A stretch of 64,000 nt of DNA from Bradyrhizobium sp. AZCC 2176 (lineage in GTDB: Bacteria; Pseudomonadota; Alphaproteobacteria; Rhizobiales; Xanthobacteraceae): the NCBI RefSeq assembly GCF_036924645.1, contig NZ_JAZHRX010000001.1, positions 4,677,501-4,741,500 of the forward strand. Reading direction: 5' to 3'. This document shows positions 25,439-34,096 of this stretch, piece after piece. The translations under genes and the position numbers were made by a program. The notes beneath the pieces were generated by a model that ran no database searches, was not told the origin of the DNA, and saw only the letters and a program-made list of their open reading frames with translations. Every line of letters starts with the position of its first letter. The first letter of the stretch is position 1.

Positions 25439-26509
25439 CTAGTTCCTGCCACGGCCGTTGCCATTTCCATTGCCGTTATTGGCATGGCCGCTTCCGTTGC
25501 CATGACCATTGCCGTTGGCCCCGTTTCCATTGCCGTTACTGTTGCCATTTCCATTTGCGCCGCCACCTGAGCCACTGACGGCCGCAATCGTGCTGCTTAC
25601 GCTTGACGCGGCGCTGGTACTGTTCTCCGCGTTGCCGTCTCCGGAACCGGGACCCCAGATCGTGTCCTTTTTCGCGGCGTTGCGGGCACCGCCATGCGCT
25701 GCCGACTTGTCGTGGGCGAGGCCGTTGGTCACGCGGTGGACGTTCAACCGGACTTCACCGATCGATGACGAGATGCGGGTGACGCCAAGCCTTGCGGGCT
25801 GCGCGCTGGTATGCCGCAACGGCTGGACGCCCTGTCCATTCGCGGCGTGGCGGATCGCGGTAAAGCCTCCGCGCGGCACCGGAACGCGCTCGACCGACGG
25901 CGCGCGCGGCTTGCCTTGCTCGATCGGGGCGAGGGTGCCCGAACCGCCCAGCGAAAGGCCGGTTTTGCCGGTGGCGAACGCCGTTGCATGTTGGCCCGCC
26001 ATCACCTGGGCGATCTGACCCGACTTGAAATCTGCGACCTCAACCTGACCGCGGACCACGTCGACGGTGGTCTTGCCTGCGTTGACGGTGACGCGGAACT
26101 GCGTGCCCTTCACCACGGCTGCGAGGTAGGGAGTCTCGACCTCGAAATGCTTGACGTTGCGCTTCTCGACGTCGAGCAGGATCGAGCCGGCCTGCTGCAC
26201 GATCGTCGTCGAAAGGCCTTCCTTTTTCTGCGCGGGCATGCCGACAACCGAGTTCGGTGCGACCAGGATCATTTCCTCGCCGCGCTTCAGGAGGACGCGT
26301 CCGGTACGGCCAGTGCGAACGGTATCGCCGGGCTTCAATACGTCTTCCTGTTTCAGCGATGCCTGCTGCACGCCGCTGCCGGTGAGCCATACCTCGCCCG
26401 AGGACTTATGGACCGTCCAGTCGCTGCCGTCGGCAGCGAACGCGGCGGAAGCCATCGCCAGGATGAACGCTGCCGCGAGGGCTCGTGAGACGTGAGGGAT
26501 CGCACGCAT
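25439..26509 (-). CDS. FecR-domain exported protein with Gly/Asn-rich tail
   Basis: A 356-residue protein with a signal peptide (ALAAAFILAMASAAFAADG). A FecR domain covers about residues 45-190: DVLKPGDTVRTGRTGRVLLK, EMILVAPNSVVG, VKHFEVETPYLAAVVKGTQF, VDVVRGQVEV. The last 60 residues are a low-complexity Asn-Gly tract with AN/SN/HG variants. ATG 26509 is chosen because it places the signal peptide at the N-terminus. It is upstream of the CHASE2/EAL gene and divergent from a TpsB transporter, so all three probably serve one surface or secretion process. Confidence 0.88.
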   Translation of the reverse strand: MRAIPHVSRALAAAFILAMASAAFAADGSDWTVHKSSGEVWLTGSGVQQASLKQEDVLKPGDTVRTGRTGRVLLKRGEEMILVAPNSVVGMPAQKKEGLSTTIVQQAGSILLDVEKRNVKHFEVETPYLAAVVKGTQFRVTVNAGKTTVDVVRGQVEVADFKSGQIAQVMAGQHATAFATGKTGLSLGGSGTLAPIEQGKPRAPSVERVPVPRGGFTAIRHAANGQGVQPLRHTSAQPARLGVTRISSSIGEVRLNVHRVTNGLAHDKSAAHGGARNAAKKDTIWGPGSGDGNAENSTSAASSVSSTIAAVSGSGGGANGNGNSNGNGNGANGNGHGNGSGHANNGNGNGNGRGRN

Positions 26510-26639
26510 GAAACTCTCTCCGATTGCCGCTTTATCCCGAAGGCTTACCGGCAATGTTTCAACATTGAGTGAGCGAAAGTCGTGCATTGCAGGAGACGCA
26601 TTAACCATTCGTTCACCATAAATTTCTATTAAAAATCAT

Positions 26640-28433
26640 ATGGCTAGCGGTTTCTCTCACAGGCATCGGTTCCTCTCCGTAGATGTACGGACGAGCACAC
26701 GCCCAACAGTCGTCGTCCGATATTGCCTGCTGATGGTTAGCCTCGGGCTGGGCACCATCGGCTGCCTTCCGGCACAAGCGCAGCATGCGAACCAGCCGGG
26801 CTATGATCCGCGGCAGATCGAAAAACGTTTCGACGACCAGCAATCGAGCCAGGGCGCCAACGGGCAGCCCCGGTTGCCGACGCTGCAATTCGCCCGGCCG
26901 GAGGGGCAGGGGGATTCCAAGCCGCTGTTCGTGCTTCGGCACGTCGCGATCACCGGCGCGGTCGCGATACCGCAGGAGCGGCTGGTGACGACGTATCAAC
27001 CCTATATCGGGAAAAAGGTATCGCAGGCCGACCTCGCGGCCATCTCGGCTGCGGTCAGCGACGTCTATCGCGCCGAAGGCTTTCACCTCAGCCGGGCGAT
27101 CGTTCCGCCGCAGGACATCCAGGGCGGCCAGCTTCGCATTCAAGTCATCGAAGGCAGCATCACCGAGCTGACGTTGAAGGAAGACGGCGCCGAACAGTTC
27201 GGCGTCCGGCCGATGCTCGATGCCGTGATGGCCGAACAGCCCTCGCGGCTCGCGACGCTCGAACGGCAATTGCTGCTGATCAACGGGCGGCCCGGCGTGC
27301 GGATCGAGGACACCGCGATCGAGGAGATCGGCGCCGCCAGCGGCCATTTTCGCCTGATCCTTTCGCTGAAGACCTGGCACGTCTTCACCTCGTTCGGCGT
27401 CGACAATCTGGGATCTTCGTCGGTCGGACCGTGGCAAAGCTATGGGACGGCGGCGTTCAACTCTTATCTCGCGCCCGGCGATTCCCTGGTGTTGAATCTG
27501 TCGACCACGCCCGGCGATCCGCGGCAGCTCGCATTCGGCCGTCTGGCCTACGACGTGCCTGTCGGCACCGACGGCGCGCGCATCGGCGCGTCGGGCTACT
27601 ACAGCGAGGTTTGGCCCGGCGATTACCGCCATCTCTACAGCGACAACATCAAGACCTATTCGTTCGAAATTCGCGGCAGCGTCGCTCCGCTGCAATCGCA
27701 GAAATCGAGCCTGACACTCACCGCGGCTGCCGGATTCACCAATTCCACCGAAAACGATGTGTTCGGCCCGATCTACGCCGACCACATCCGCACCGCCAGC
27801 CTCACGTCGGACTACCGGTTGCAGGACAATTTCGGCGGCACCAACTATCTGACGGTGAATTATCGTCAGGGTCTCGACATTTTCGGCGCCTCGCACCGCG
27901 GCGACGACGATCTGTCGCGCGAGGGGGCGTCCGGCAAATTCTCCGCGCTGAATTTCTGGTTCACGCGCTACCAGACGCTGTCGGATGCATGGTCGCTGAA
28001 AATTGCCTCGGCTGCCCAGATAGCGTCCGGCCCGCTGTTCACCTCGCAGCAGTTCTATCTCGGCGGCATCGCGTTCGGGCGCGGCTATGGCAGCGCCGAG
28101 ATCAGCGGCGACAACGGCCTCGCGGGCTCGCTCGAACTGCGCTTCGACCAGAAGACGAACCTGCAATATCTGAGCGGCTACCAGCTCTACGGCTTCGTCG
28201 ACAGCGGTGTCGCCTGGAATGACGGCTACCGCCTGAGCGACGGCCTTTCGCTCACATCGGCGGGCGGCGGCGTTCGCCTCTTCCTTGCCGACGGCCTGCA
28301 GGCCGACATCGGCGCCGCCGCGCCGCTCACCTATCGCGCGCCCGACAACCCCACCCGCGGCGCGCGGGTGCTGTTCTCGCTGACCAGCGCGCTGAAGCTC
28401 TGCCCGGTGCGGGCGACGACGCGGTGTTTGTAG
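26640..28433 (+). CDS. TpsB outer-membrane transporter (ShlB/FhaC/HecB family)
   Basis: A 597-residue two-partner secretion pore. Signal-like hydrophobic stretch at about 25-48 ends in LPAQAQ. A POTRA domain follows (LFVLRHVAITGAVAIPQERL, ISAAVSDVYRAEGFHLSRAI, LRIQVIEGSI). The C-terminal beta-barrel has the L6 loop motif FGRGYGSAEISGDNG and a typical aromatic barrel end. TpsB proteins export one large TpsA partner; none is next to it. It is divergent from the FecR gene with a 130-base shared promoter. The start is uncertain because the N-terminal 25 residues are basic and not needed. Confidence 0.92.
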   Translation: MASGFSHRHRFLSVDVRTSTRPTVVVRYCLLMVSLGLGTIGCLPAQAQHANQPGYDPRQIEKRFDDQQSSQGANGQPRLPTLQFARPEGQGDSKPLFVLRHVAITGAVAIPQERLVTTYQPYIGKKVSQADLAAISAAVSDVYRAEGFHLSRAIVPPQDIQGGQLRIQVIEGSITELTLKEDGAEQFGVRPMLDAVMAEQPSRLATLERQLLLINGRPGVRIEDTAIEEIGAASGHFRLILSLKTWHVFTSFGVDNLGSSSVGPWQSYGTAAFNSYLAPGDSLVLNLSTTPGDPRQLAFGRLAYDVPVGTDGARIGASGYYSEVWPGDYRHLYSDNIKTYSFEIRGSVAPLQSQKSSLTLTAAAGFTNSTENDVFGPIYADHIRTASLTSDYRLQDNFGGTNYLTVNYRQGLDIFGASHRGDDDLSREGASGKFSALNFWFTRYQTLSDAWSLKIASAAQIASGPLFTSQQFYLGGIAFGRGYGSAEISGDNGLAGSLELRFDQKTNLQYLSGYQLYGFVDSGVAWNDGYRLSDGLSLTSAGGGVRLFLADGLQADIGAAAPLTYRAPDNPTRGARVLFSLTSALKLCPVRATTRCL

Positions 28434-28563
28434 AGGCGTGATCTCCGGGTGAAAGCTTTGCCCATTTTCCGAGGGAAAATCGACTGGTACTTGCAGTAGC
28501 GTAAGCAAGCGAACCTTCGCGCGCCCCCGAGGGCGGCAAGGCCGAGGCTGCCCGTCACCACTA

Positions 28564-28773
28564 TCACAGCGGCAGCTTTCCGTTGCGTTTGCGATGATCC
28601 GATGAAGGCAGGAACAGTTTGCCGTCGATCGCAAGCTTCGGCAGGTCGGCGGAATTGCTGATGACGTGGAAATAGTTGAGCGGGTTTGCGGTGGGAATTT
28701 CGAGATTCTGTCCCTTGCTCTGTCCGTTGGCGCCGTTGAAGACGATGTCCTGATCGCGAAATCGCAAAGTCAT
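28564..28773 (-). pseudogene. Truncated hydrolase-like fragment
   Basis: GGGAGGATT precedes ATG 28773, and 69 codons follow: MTLRFRDQDIVFNGANGQSK, then NPLNYFHVISNSADLPKLA and GKLFLPSSDHRKRNGKLPL before a stop. In the next frame the sequence continues VIVVTGSLGLA, which is how the alpha/beta hydrolase core strand of dienelactone-hydrolase-like proteins reads after such a start. One missing base at the stop would join the two. So this is probably the 5' remnant of a broken hydrolase gene. The downstream sequence to 28434 resembles dispersed non-coding DNA, not hydrolase. Confidence 0.45.
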
Positions 28774-28850
28774 AATCCTCCCGCGGCCGCTCTTTTTCGG
28801 CAGCCATCGGGGGCATAGTAGAGCCAAGTCCCCGGCATGTATCGGCCCTA

Positions 28851-30227
28851 GTGGCTCTGCACAGTGATTATGACGGGTTGCGTTCGGCGATCAGATTAGC
28901 TCCGGGAGGAGTTTGGGATCAACGAGGACCTCGATGCTGCGCGGGGTTCTTGGCTGTCTCCTCAGCCGCGTGTAGAGGTGGATAAAGGCCAGGTATTGCC
29001 CCTGCGTGGGCGTGAAGGGTTTTGCCGAAGGACTCACGCCGGCCATCCGATTCAGTTGTTTGTGCGTGCCTCGAACATGGAGGCACGCCATGAATGTACG
29101 CTATCGGGTCGACCTCAGCCAAATCGAGCGCACGGAACTCAGGGCGCTGCTCAGCAGCGGCAAGCATGCGTCGCGCAAGCTCAAGCGAGCACAGATCTTG
29201 CTGGCTGCTGATGCCGGTGCCGGCGACGAGGAGATCGCAAGGAGCGTCGGCGTGGGCGGCTCGACGGTGTACCGGATCAAGCGCCGCTTCGTGGAGGCAA
29301 TCTGGAACGGGCGCTGAGCGACGAGCCGCGTCCCGGGGCGGAACGCAAACTCACGGTCAAGGAAGAAGCCCTGCTGGTAGCGACGGCCTGCGCCAGTCCC
29401 CCGGAAGGCCGCGCCCGCTGGACGCTCGATCTGCTGGCAGGCGCGATGGTCAAGCTCACCGAACACAAGAGCCTGTCGCACGAGACCGTTCGGCGGCGCC
29501 TGGCCGAAAATGGCCTCAAGCCCTGGCGCAAGGACATGTGGTGCATTCCGCAGGTCGATGGCGAATACGTCGCCCGCATGGAGGATGTCCTCGACCTCTA
29601 CGCCGAGGCGCCCGATCCCAAGCGGCCGGTGGTGTGCTTCGACGAAAGCCCGGTGCAGCTTATCGGCGAGGCGCGTCAGCCCATCCCGGCCAGGCCGGGT
29701 CAGCTCGAACGTTACGATTACGAGTATCGTCGCAATGGCACGGTCAATCTCTTTGTCCTCCTCGACGTGCATCGGCCCTGGCGCAAGGTCAAAGTCACCG
29801 AACGGCGAGCGGCGGAAGACTATGCCCGATGCATGCACGACCTCGTCGACATCCATTATCCCGACGCCGAGATCATCCGGGTCGTTCAAGACAATCTATC
29901 GACCCACTCCGCCGGTGCCCTGTATCAGGCGTTCTCGCCCGCCGAGGCCAGGCGGATTTTGCGACGGCTCGAGTTCCACTACACCCCCAGGCACGCAAGC
30001 TGGCTCAACATGGTCGAGATCGAGATCGGCGTCCTGCGCGGCCAGTGCCTGGATCGCAGGATCGACAATCCCAAGCGACTGCGCCGCGAAATCGCCGCTT
30101 GGGAACGGAAGCGAAATGCTGCCCGCTCCCGCATCAAATGGATGTTCACAACAGACAAGGCCCGGGCCAAAATGGGCCGCGCCTATCCCGCGACTTCCAA
30201 AGAGTCATAATCACTGTGCAGAGCCAC
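28851..30227 (+). mobile_element. IS630-family insertion sequence, 1377 bp
   Basis: Both ends carry a perfect 24-bp inverted repeat: GTGGCTCTGCACAGTGATTA at 28851-28870 plus TGAC, and its exact reverse complement at 30204-30227. The element is flanked by TA on each side (28849-28850 and 30228-30229), the target duplication expected of IS630/Tc1-mariner elements. Perfect ends indicate a recent insertion. The transposase carries a frameshift. Confidence 0.93.
29090..30210 (+). pseudogene. IS630-family transposase, frameshifted
   Basis: The first part (29090-29317, 75 codons) holds the helix-turn-helix: EEIARSVGVGGSTVYRIKRRF. It ends early after FVEAIWNGR. The rest continues in the -1 frame from about 29296: GNLERALSDEPRPGAERKL, then a DDE domain with Asp in VVCFDESPVQL, Asp in VVQDNLSTHS and Glu in HASWLNMVEIEIGVL. 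Restoring one G after GTGGAG joins both parts. The site GTGGAGGCAAT is not a classical slippery sequence, so a deletion is more likely than programmed frameshifting. The stop codon lies inside the right inverted repeat. Confidence 0.85.
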
Positions 30228-30776
30228 TAGTTGGATTTATTTTTCGCTGAGAGCGAGCGAGCATGTCTGGACTAAACCAAAAAAATGAGGCGTTTTGAGT
30301 CGCTTCTGCAATCGGTGTCGTGAAGAATGCGTAGGAGTGGGCCAACTAGCAACGAGAAACTCACAAAAATTGTATTCAAACTTGATCGGTAGAAAAAATC
30401 CATTGCAACGTTAGGAAGTGCCAGTTACAAATCACAGTTAGTCGTTGAGTCCCCAGTGACAGACTCTTGCAATACTTGGAGTCCCTTGTGATCCACGATT
30501 CCGGCCTCTCGCCGCGTAGCCAAGGGTCGAGTGAACATGCCCATGCGAACCTGGCGTGTCGGTTGCCGTTAGCTTGCCGACGGCATGAATCGTCGGACAG
30601 GAGCTCTTTCGCTAAGATAGCGGACTTTCCAACTGATCCTTCGATTTGCTCAGGCTGTACTGATCATTCCCGGCGGCTGAAGATGTCGGCCACGCATGAT
30701 GACAGGCTGTCCGCAGCTAATTGTACGTTCTGCTTGGCGCGGCTGCGAAATTCGGACTGTCGATCATTGGGGGGGC
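30228..30776. other. AT-richer gap after the IS630 element, no gene seen
   Basis: About 550 bases of lower GC than the surroundings (for example GAAAAAATCCATTGCAACG). I find no reading frame with good start, codon use and family likeness. The base composition suggests foreign or degraded DNA, perhaps the lost upstream part of the RTX gene region. Confidence 0.5.
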
Positions 30777-31034
30777 ATGAGTCGTTACCTCATCATAGCA
30801 ATCCCCGTGTTGCTCTTGACTCCCTTCACGGCATACGTCGCGGCGAAAGTTGTGTGGACCGCAATTCGCGTGAAGGCGGTGTTAATCGGCGGCCGGAGAT
30901 ATGCCTTTGCCGATCGGCCGGGGTTTGTCAGCTTTGTTGTCGCTGTCTGGCTGTTGCTAACGATGGCGATGCTGCTTGCCTCGGTTGCGCTCCTCAGTGA
31001 GCTACCATCAATCATAAACCAGAACATCAATTAG
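30777..31034 (+). CDS. Small membrane protein with two helices
   Basis: An 85-residue protein MSRYLIIAIPVLLLTPFTAY with two hydrophobic spans (3-28 and 55-78) joined by a basic loop IRVKAVLIGGRRYAFADRPG. GGGGGGGC precedes the ATG. A longer frame starts at 30696, but its N-terminal extension lacks any sense. It lies between the AT-rich gap and the RTX fragment. No family recognised. Confidence 0.55.
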   Translation: MSRYLIIAIPVLLLTPFTAYVAAKVVWTAIRVKAVLIGGRRYAFADRPGFVSFVVAVWLLLTMAMLLASVALLSELPSIINQNIN

Positions 31035-31068
31035 CGCGAAACTAAGGGGCGGAAAGCGGTTCGCGGAT

Positions 31069-31956
31069 TTGAACGCCAGTGATTTCTCGCTAGAGCGCCG
31101 CGGCAACGATCTTGTCGTCAATGTCCTGAGTTCAGGCCACGCCATCACGGTCAAGTCGCAGTTCACGTCCCCGACAGATTTTTGGGGGATCGAACAAATT
31201 CAATTCGCTGATGGCACCGCTTTGAACAAGGCCGAGATAAAGGCCGCCGCATGGTACCGCGGCACAGCAGGCAACGAGAGCATTAGTGGCAGCTCCGGCG
31301 ATGACACCTTTGATGGCAAGGGCGGCAATGACATCCTGACCGGCTATGGTGGCAGCGACACCTACATCTATGGCGTTGGCTCCGGCAACGATGTGGTGTC
31401 TGAACACGGCGCCGATGCCGGAACCGATGTCGTCAAGCTGGTTGGGCTCAACGCCTCGGACGTCGAATTCAGCCGCTCGGGCAACGATCTCAATATCCAG
31501 ATCATCGCGACAGGCGAGCGGCTCAAGGTTGGAAACCAGTTCAATGGCGCCTATGGCGTCGAACAGGTTGCCTTTGCCGATGGCTCTGCCTGGGACCGTA
31601 CTCAAATCGGCAATGCGGCATGGTTTCGCGGTACGTCAGGTAACGATTCCATCTCGGGGACGTCCGGCAACGATACGATCCTCGGCGGAGCGGGTAACGA
31701 CACGATGTCAGGCGGCTCAGGCAGTGATACCTTCGTGTTCCGCGCTAATCTCGGTCAGGACGTCATCACGGATTTTACCGTCGGCAGCGACGTGTTGGCG
31801 ACACAGGATGGTATCTTCGCGGATGCAACGACTGCGCTCGCGGCCGCCACGGCTTCGGGGAACGATACGTTGATCACCATCGACGCTAATAGCAGCATAC
31901 TGTTGAAAAACGTCGCGCTTGCCAATCTGCACACGGATGACTTCCATATCGTCTGA
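31069..31956 (+). CDS. RTX calcium-binding protein, C-terminal remnant
   Basis: About 295 residues of RTX repeat protein. Two copies of a longer unit can be seen: LNASDFSLERRGNDLVVNVL and LNASDVEFSRSGNDLNIQII, each followed by KxQF-type and FADGxAW segments. Nonapeptides GSSGDDTFDGKGGNDILTG and GTSGNDTILGGAGNDTMSG bind calcium. The end DDFHIV is like type I secretion signals. The frame begins inside a repeat unit, with only a TTG at 31069 and no ribosome site, so the N-terminal part has been lost. It may not be expressed. Confidence 0.75.
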   Translation: MNASDFSLERRGNDLVVNVLSSGHAITVKSQFTSPTDFWGIEQIQFADGTALNKAEIKAAAWYRGTAGNESISGSSGDDTFDGKGGNDILTGYGGSDTYIYGVGSGNDVVSEHGADAGTDVVKLVGLNASDVEFSRSGNDLNIQIIATGERLKVGNQFNGAYGVEQVAFADGSAWDRTQIGNAAWFRGTSGNDSISGTSGNDTILGGAGNDTMSGGSGSDTFVFRANLGQDVITDFTVGSDVLATQDGIFADATTALAAATASGNDTLITIDANSSILLKNVALANLHTDDFHIV

Positions 31957-31977
31957 GGGGGCGCATGGTCCGCACCC

Positions 31978-32385
31978 TCACACCGGCTCGTAGCTCTCGG
32001 TGGTGCAGGCATCCTCGGCTTCGATCTTTTGGCGATCGGCGATCACGCCGCCGGAAATCTCGACACGGTAGGTCTGCGTGCCCAGCGGTTTGCCGGTCAC
32101 CGAAATCACTTCGGCCTTGACGCATGCGGTCCAGCCCGGTCCGCGCAGGTTGGGGCGCGGCTCGGAAACGCGAACATTGGTCGGTTGCGAGGCCGCCGTG
32201 AACACCGCGTCCAGCTTCTCCTTCAGCAGGTGCTTGATGTCGGGCGGCGGCTCGAGTGCGGGCGGCTCGGGTGCCTTGGCGCGCATGAACTCGGGCACCG
32301 GCGAGCGGACGTCGGCAAAGCCGCAACCCGCAAGCGTCAGCGCTGCGCCCACAACCAGCGCCACATGATTCACGATCCGCCGCAT
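31978..32385 (-). CDS. Putative lipoprotein
   Basis: A 135-residue protein MRRIVNHVALVVGAALTLAG followed by Cys: a lipoprotein signal peptide with lipobox LAGC. The mature part has a Pro-rich linker (AKAPEPPALEPPPD), then RPNLRGPGWTACVKAEVISV and TYRVEISGGVIADRQ, with Cys in EAEDACTTESYEP. The ATG at 32385 is chosen because it starts the signal. It is divergent from the orthocaspase gene. Family unknown to me. Confidence 0.75.
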   Translation of the reverse strand: MRRIVNHVALVVGAALTLAGCGFADVRSPVPEFMRAKAPEPPALEPPPDIKHLLKEKLDAVFTAASQPTNVRVSEPRPNLRGPGWTACVKAEVISVTGKPLGTQTYRVEISGGVIADRQKIEAEDACTTESYEPV

Positions 32386-32602
32386 CGGAGGGTGTTTTAC
32401 CCCGAACACGCCGCGCCAGAACAGGGCCTGTTGCCCAGATAACGATCCCGATACTGTGATTGACATCACTGCGCGGGACTTGGGCCTGCGACAAGATCCT
32501 TTGAATCGAGCCCTTGTCACGCCTCACAACGCGCCGCCGGCTTGAACCTTTGGCTCCGGGGCCATGACCAATCCGTAGCCTGCATTGCCGGGAGGTGGCA
32601 TC

Positions 32603-34042
32603 ATGTTCCGTGACACGCTGCTCAAGCTGATGATTCCCGCTGCGGTTCTTCTGGGAACGCAGTCGGCCTCTGCCGAAAATCGCCTCGCGCTGGTGATCGG
32701 CCAGTCCGCCTATCGCTCGGTGCCGGCGCTGCCCAATCCGGCCAATGACGCCAGGGCGGTCACGCAATTGCTGACCGATTCCGGCTTCGAGGTTTCGACC
32801 GCGGCCGATCTTTCGCAAGGCCAGATGCGGGAGGCGGTCAGCGACTTCGCGGGCAAGGTCGCGGCCAAGGGCGCCGACACCGTGGCCCTGGTGTTTTATG
32901 CCGGCCACGGGCTGCAGATCGACGGTGAGAACTTTCTGGTCCCGATCGATATCGATCCCAAGCGGGAAGCCGACATTCCGATCCAGGCGGTGCGCCTCAA
33001 CGACATCCTGAACACGCTGACGTCGGTGCCGAGCAAGATGCGCATCCTGATGCTCGACGCCTGCCGCAACAATCCGTTCCCGGATCTCAAGACCGCCGGC
33101 AGCGGGCTTGCCATTATCGACGCGAAGGTCGGCGCTCCCGGCACCTTCCTGTCGTTCTCGACGTCGCCGGGCGCAGTCGCGGAAGACGGCTCCGGCTCCA
33201 ACAGCCCGTATACGAACGCGCTGCTGTCGGCCGGCAAGGAACAGAACATTCCGATCGAGGAGACCTTCAAGCGGGTGCGGCTTGCGGTGAACAAGGTCAC
33301 CGAAGGGCGGCAGACCCCGTGGGACAGCTCCTCGCTGACCGAGGATTTCCGCTTTTCCGGCGTGTCGGTCGCCGGGCCGAAGCTTGCGGCAGCTCCGAAG
33401 AAGACGGTCGCGGAGTGGACGCGTGATCTGAAGGGCAAGCCGGTCGAGGCGGCGAACGAGCTGATCGTGGCCGACGGCACCGACGAAGCGTATGAGGCCT
33501 TTGCCGGCCTCTTCCCGCAGACGGCGCTCGGACGGCTGGCGCGCGACTGGCTGGTTCGGCACCGGCGCATGGTGGCATGGAATGAGGCCGTGCTCATCAA
33601 CACCGCTTCCGGATATCGCTCGTTCCTGGCGAAATTTCCCGACAGCGATCTCAGCGCGACCGCGCGCAAGCTGGAACAGCGGCTGCGCAACCGCCCCGAG
33701 TTCACGCCGGCGGTTGCCGCCGCCAACGCCGCCGTGCCGCAAAACGTTGCGCTGACCGGGCCGATGTGCCCCTGCAACGTGCAACCGGCGCCGCAGCAGC
33801 CGCTGAAAGTCAATGTCCCGGTCAGGCGCGTCGAACCGGATCCGCCGAAGAAGCGGGGCGATCACAAGCCGCCGCGCCGGCGCGAGTCGGATGATGACGT
33901 CGTGGTCGTTCGCCGTCCGCCCCCGCGCGAAGTGTACGAGCCGCCGCCGCCCCCGCCGGTCAGCATCGGCATCGGCATCGGTCTCGGCGGATTCGGCGGC
34001 GGCCGCGGCGGCCACTATGGCGGCGACCGGGGTAGATACTGA
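32603..34042 (+). CDS. Orthocaspase: exported caspase-like peptidase (C14)
   Basis: A 479-residue protein with signal peptide (LLKLMIPAAVLLGTQSASA) and a caspase-like p20 domain: RLALVIGQSAYRSVPALPNPANDA, catalytic His in LVFYAGHGLQ and catalytic Cys in ILMLDACRNNPF. Residues 250-370 form a helical region ending in TPAVAAANAAV. The tail is Pro/Arg-rich (EPDPPKKRGDHKPPRRR, PPPREVYEPPPPPP), then Gly-rich (GIGIGLGGFGGGRGG). GGAGGTGGCATC precedes the ATG. Orthocaspases cleave after basic residues; the substrate and role here are unknown. Confidence 0.88.
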   Translation: MFRDTLLKLMIPAAVLLGTQSASAENRLALVIGQSAYRSVPALPNPANDARAVTQLLTDSGFEVSTAADLSQGQMREAVSDFAGKVAAKGADTVALVFYAGHGLQIDGENFLVPIDIDPKREADIPIQAVRLNDILNTLTSVPSKMRILMLDACRNNPFPDLKTAGSGLAIIDAKVGAPGTFLSFSTSPGAVAEDGSGSNSPYTNALLSAGKEQNIPIEETFKRVRLAVNKVTEGRQTPWDSSSLTEDFRFSGVSVAGPKLAAAPKKTVAEWTRDLKGKPVEAANELIVADGTDEAYEAFAGLFPQTALGRLARDWLVRHRRMVAWNEAVLINTASGYRSFLAKFPDSDLSATARKLEQRLRNRPEFTPAVAAANAAVPQNVALTGPMCPCNVQPAPQQPLKVNVPVRRVEPDPPKKRGDHKPPRRRESDDDVVVVRRPPPREVYEPPPPPPVSIGIGIGLGGFGGGRGGHYGGDRGRY

Positions 34043-34063
34043 GGTGGCGATAGGGTAATCGAT

Positions 34064-34091
34064 CCCGCAAGCGTTGCGTTGCGCTTGCGGG
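34064..34091 (+). promoter_or_regulatory. Perfect hairpin abutting the PQQ dehydrogenase start
   Basis: CCCGCAAGCG (34064-34073) pairs with CGCTTGCGGG (34082-34091), loop 8 bases. It starts 22 bases after the orthocaspase stop and ends 5 bases before ATG 34097, covering the GCGGGG ribosome-binding region. There is no U-run. It may end transcription of the orthocaspase gene or block translation of the dehydrogenase. Confidence 0.6.
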
Positions 34092-34096
34092 GCAAG

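Noticed and set aside
29290..29300. Programmed -1 frameshift in the IS630 transposase
   Set aside because: The local sequence GTGGAGGCAAT has no slippery heptamer or obvious stimulating stem, so a simple deletion is preferred.
30467..31000. 177-codon Cys/Ser-rich frame after the IS630 element
   Set aside because: Overlaps the better two-helix membrane protein, has poor codon use and no start signal.
31069..31956. RTX remnant as the TpsA partner of the TpsB transporter
   Set aside because: It has RTX nonapeptides and a type I style end, not an N-terminal TPS domain, so it is not a two-partner cargo.
34064..34091. Classical intrinsic terminator after the orthocaspase gene
   Set aside because: The stem is perfect but no T-run follows, and it touches the next start codon, so it is listed as regulatory.
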